Assembly: GCA_030044775.1 (NCBI GenBank)
Contig: JASICF010000232.1
Coordinates: forward strand, 1 to 5,964
Source of the DNA: Candidatus Sulfotelmatobacter sp.
GTDB taxonomy: Bacteria; Acidobacteriota; Terriglobia; Terriglobales; Acidobacteriaceae
Length of the DNA: 5,964 bases
Direction of reading: 5' to 3'
Shown: in pieces, positions 5,557 to 5,964 of the stretch
How positions within the stretch are numbered: the stretch's first letter is position 1
How the letters are laid out: each line of letters opens with the position of its first letter
Program-made: the position numbers and the translations under genes
Notes under the pieces: generated by a model
The model's input: only the letters and a program-made list of their open reading frames with translations
The model's database searches: none
What the model was told of the DNA's origin: nothing

Positions 5557-5964
5557 GTGCATATTCTCATCTCAGCCGGGGAAGCTTCCGGGGAAATGTA
5601 CGGCGCGCAGCTCATCGAAGCTCTGCGCCGCCAAGCGCACGCTGCGGAGCTTCGCTCGGCCGGACAGGCGAGGGCCGCTGTCCCCACAAACGCCCCGCTC
5701 GAATTTTTTGGTGTTGGCGGGGACCGTATGCGCGCCGCCGGATGCGACACGGTCGTCGATGCACGAGACCTTTCCGTCGTCGGCATCACCGAAATTCTCA
5801 GCCATCTACCGAAAATTTACGGTCTTTTGCACAAGCTGATTGCCGAAGCTGATAAGCGCAAACCTGATCTGGCAATCGTGATCGATTCCCCTGCATTTAA
5901 CTGGCGAGTAGCTCGCCAGATGAAGAAACGCGGCATTCCGGTCGTCTATTATGTGGCGCCTCAG
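5557..5964 (+). CDS. lpxB: Lipid A disaccharide synthase LpxB, N-terminal 136 codons
   Basis: This glycosyltransferase (family GT19) joins UDP-2,3-diacylglucosamine and lipid X into the lipid A disaccharide on the cytoplasmic face of the inner membrane. The protein begins MHILISAGEASGEMYGAQL, the standard LpxB N-terminus, reading the GTG at 5557 as Met. It continues with FFGVGGDRMRAAGCD (50-64), VVGITEIL (74-81), the donor-domain block IDSPAFN (109-115) and GIPVVYYVAPQ (126-136), then runs off the right edge. D110 aligns with the catalytic Asp98 of the E. coli/Haemophilus enzymes. The second Asp of the usual DxPDFN block is Ala here (A113). About 15 extra residues (roughly 29-47) separate the first helix from the second strand compared with E. 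coli. The frame is open upstream into the kinase gene, with only a TTG (5509) as a possible earlier start, so GTG is chosen on homology. Family is firm; activity cannot be judged from a third of the protein. Confidence 0.93.
   Translation, partial: MHILISAGEASGEMYGAQLIEALRRQAHAAELRSAGQARAAVPTNAPLEFFGVGGDRMRAAGCDTVVDARDLSVVGITEILSHLPKIYGLLHKLIAEADKRKPDLAIVIDSPAFNWRVARQMKKRGIPVVYYVAPQ

Noticed and set aside
5439..5852. 137-codon plus-strand frame overlapping the kinase end and lpxB
   Set aside because: Arg/Ser-rich out-of-frame reading; the lpxB frame in the same DNA has all the family motifs.

Overview
This 6-kb window looks like chromosomal DNA from a Gram-negative bacterium, most probably an Acidobacteriota member (Terriglobia-like). 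It encodes lipid A disaccharide synthase, so the cell makes lipopolysaccharide. It also carries a long membrane-spanning serine/threonine kinase with a receptor-like C-terminal half, and its N-terminal sequence has the style common in that phylum. GC content is moderately high and coding density is about 95%. The assignment is inference from protein style; there is no rRNA marker here.

Layout: positions 767 to 1 (minus strand) hold the N-terminal two thirds of hemW, a radical-SAM heme chaperone cut by the left edge. A 125-bp divergent intergenic region (768-892) separates it from a plus-strand series of three genes. These are a 671-residue ABC exporter half-transporter with fused permease and ATPase (893-2908), an 833-residue kinase with one membrane span, an FlgO/TolB-N-like domain and TPR repeats (2999-5500), and the first 136 codons of lpxB (5557-5964, cut by the right edge). 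The plus-strand gaps are 90 and 56 bp. No tRNA, rRNA, mobile element or CRISPR array is visible.

How the genes may work together: lpxB makes the lipid A disaccharide precursor, and the exporter belongs to the same broad family as the lipid A flippase MsbA, so an envelope-related cluster is possible. The kinase between them could report envelope or periplasmic state to the cytoplasm. HemW is a housekeeping gene and is probably only a neighbour. These links rest on position alone.

The most unusual signal is at the gene starts. None of the four starts has a convincing Shine-Dalgarno sequence. In three of them (hemW, kinase, lpxB) a -10-like hexamer ends only 6 to 8 nt before the start codon, the geometry expected for leaderless or near-leaderless mRNAs. 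The kinase promoter candidate also has a good -35 box at 17-bp spacing, and that box lies inside a small inverted repeat. The fourth gene (ABC exporter) instead has a CRP/FNR-like palindrome just upstream. No clearly new multi-gene system is evident; the genes themselves belong to known families.
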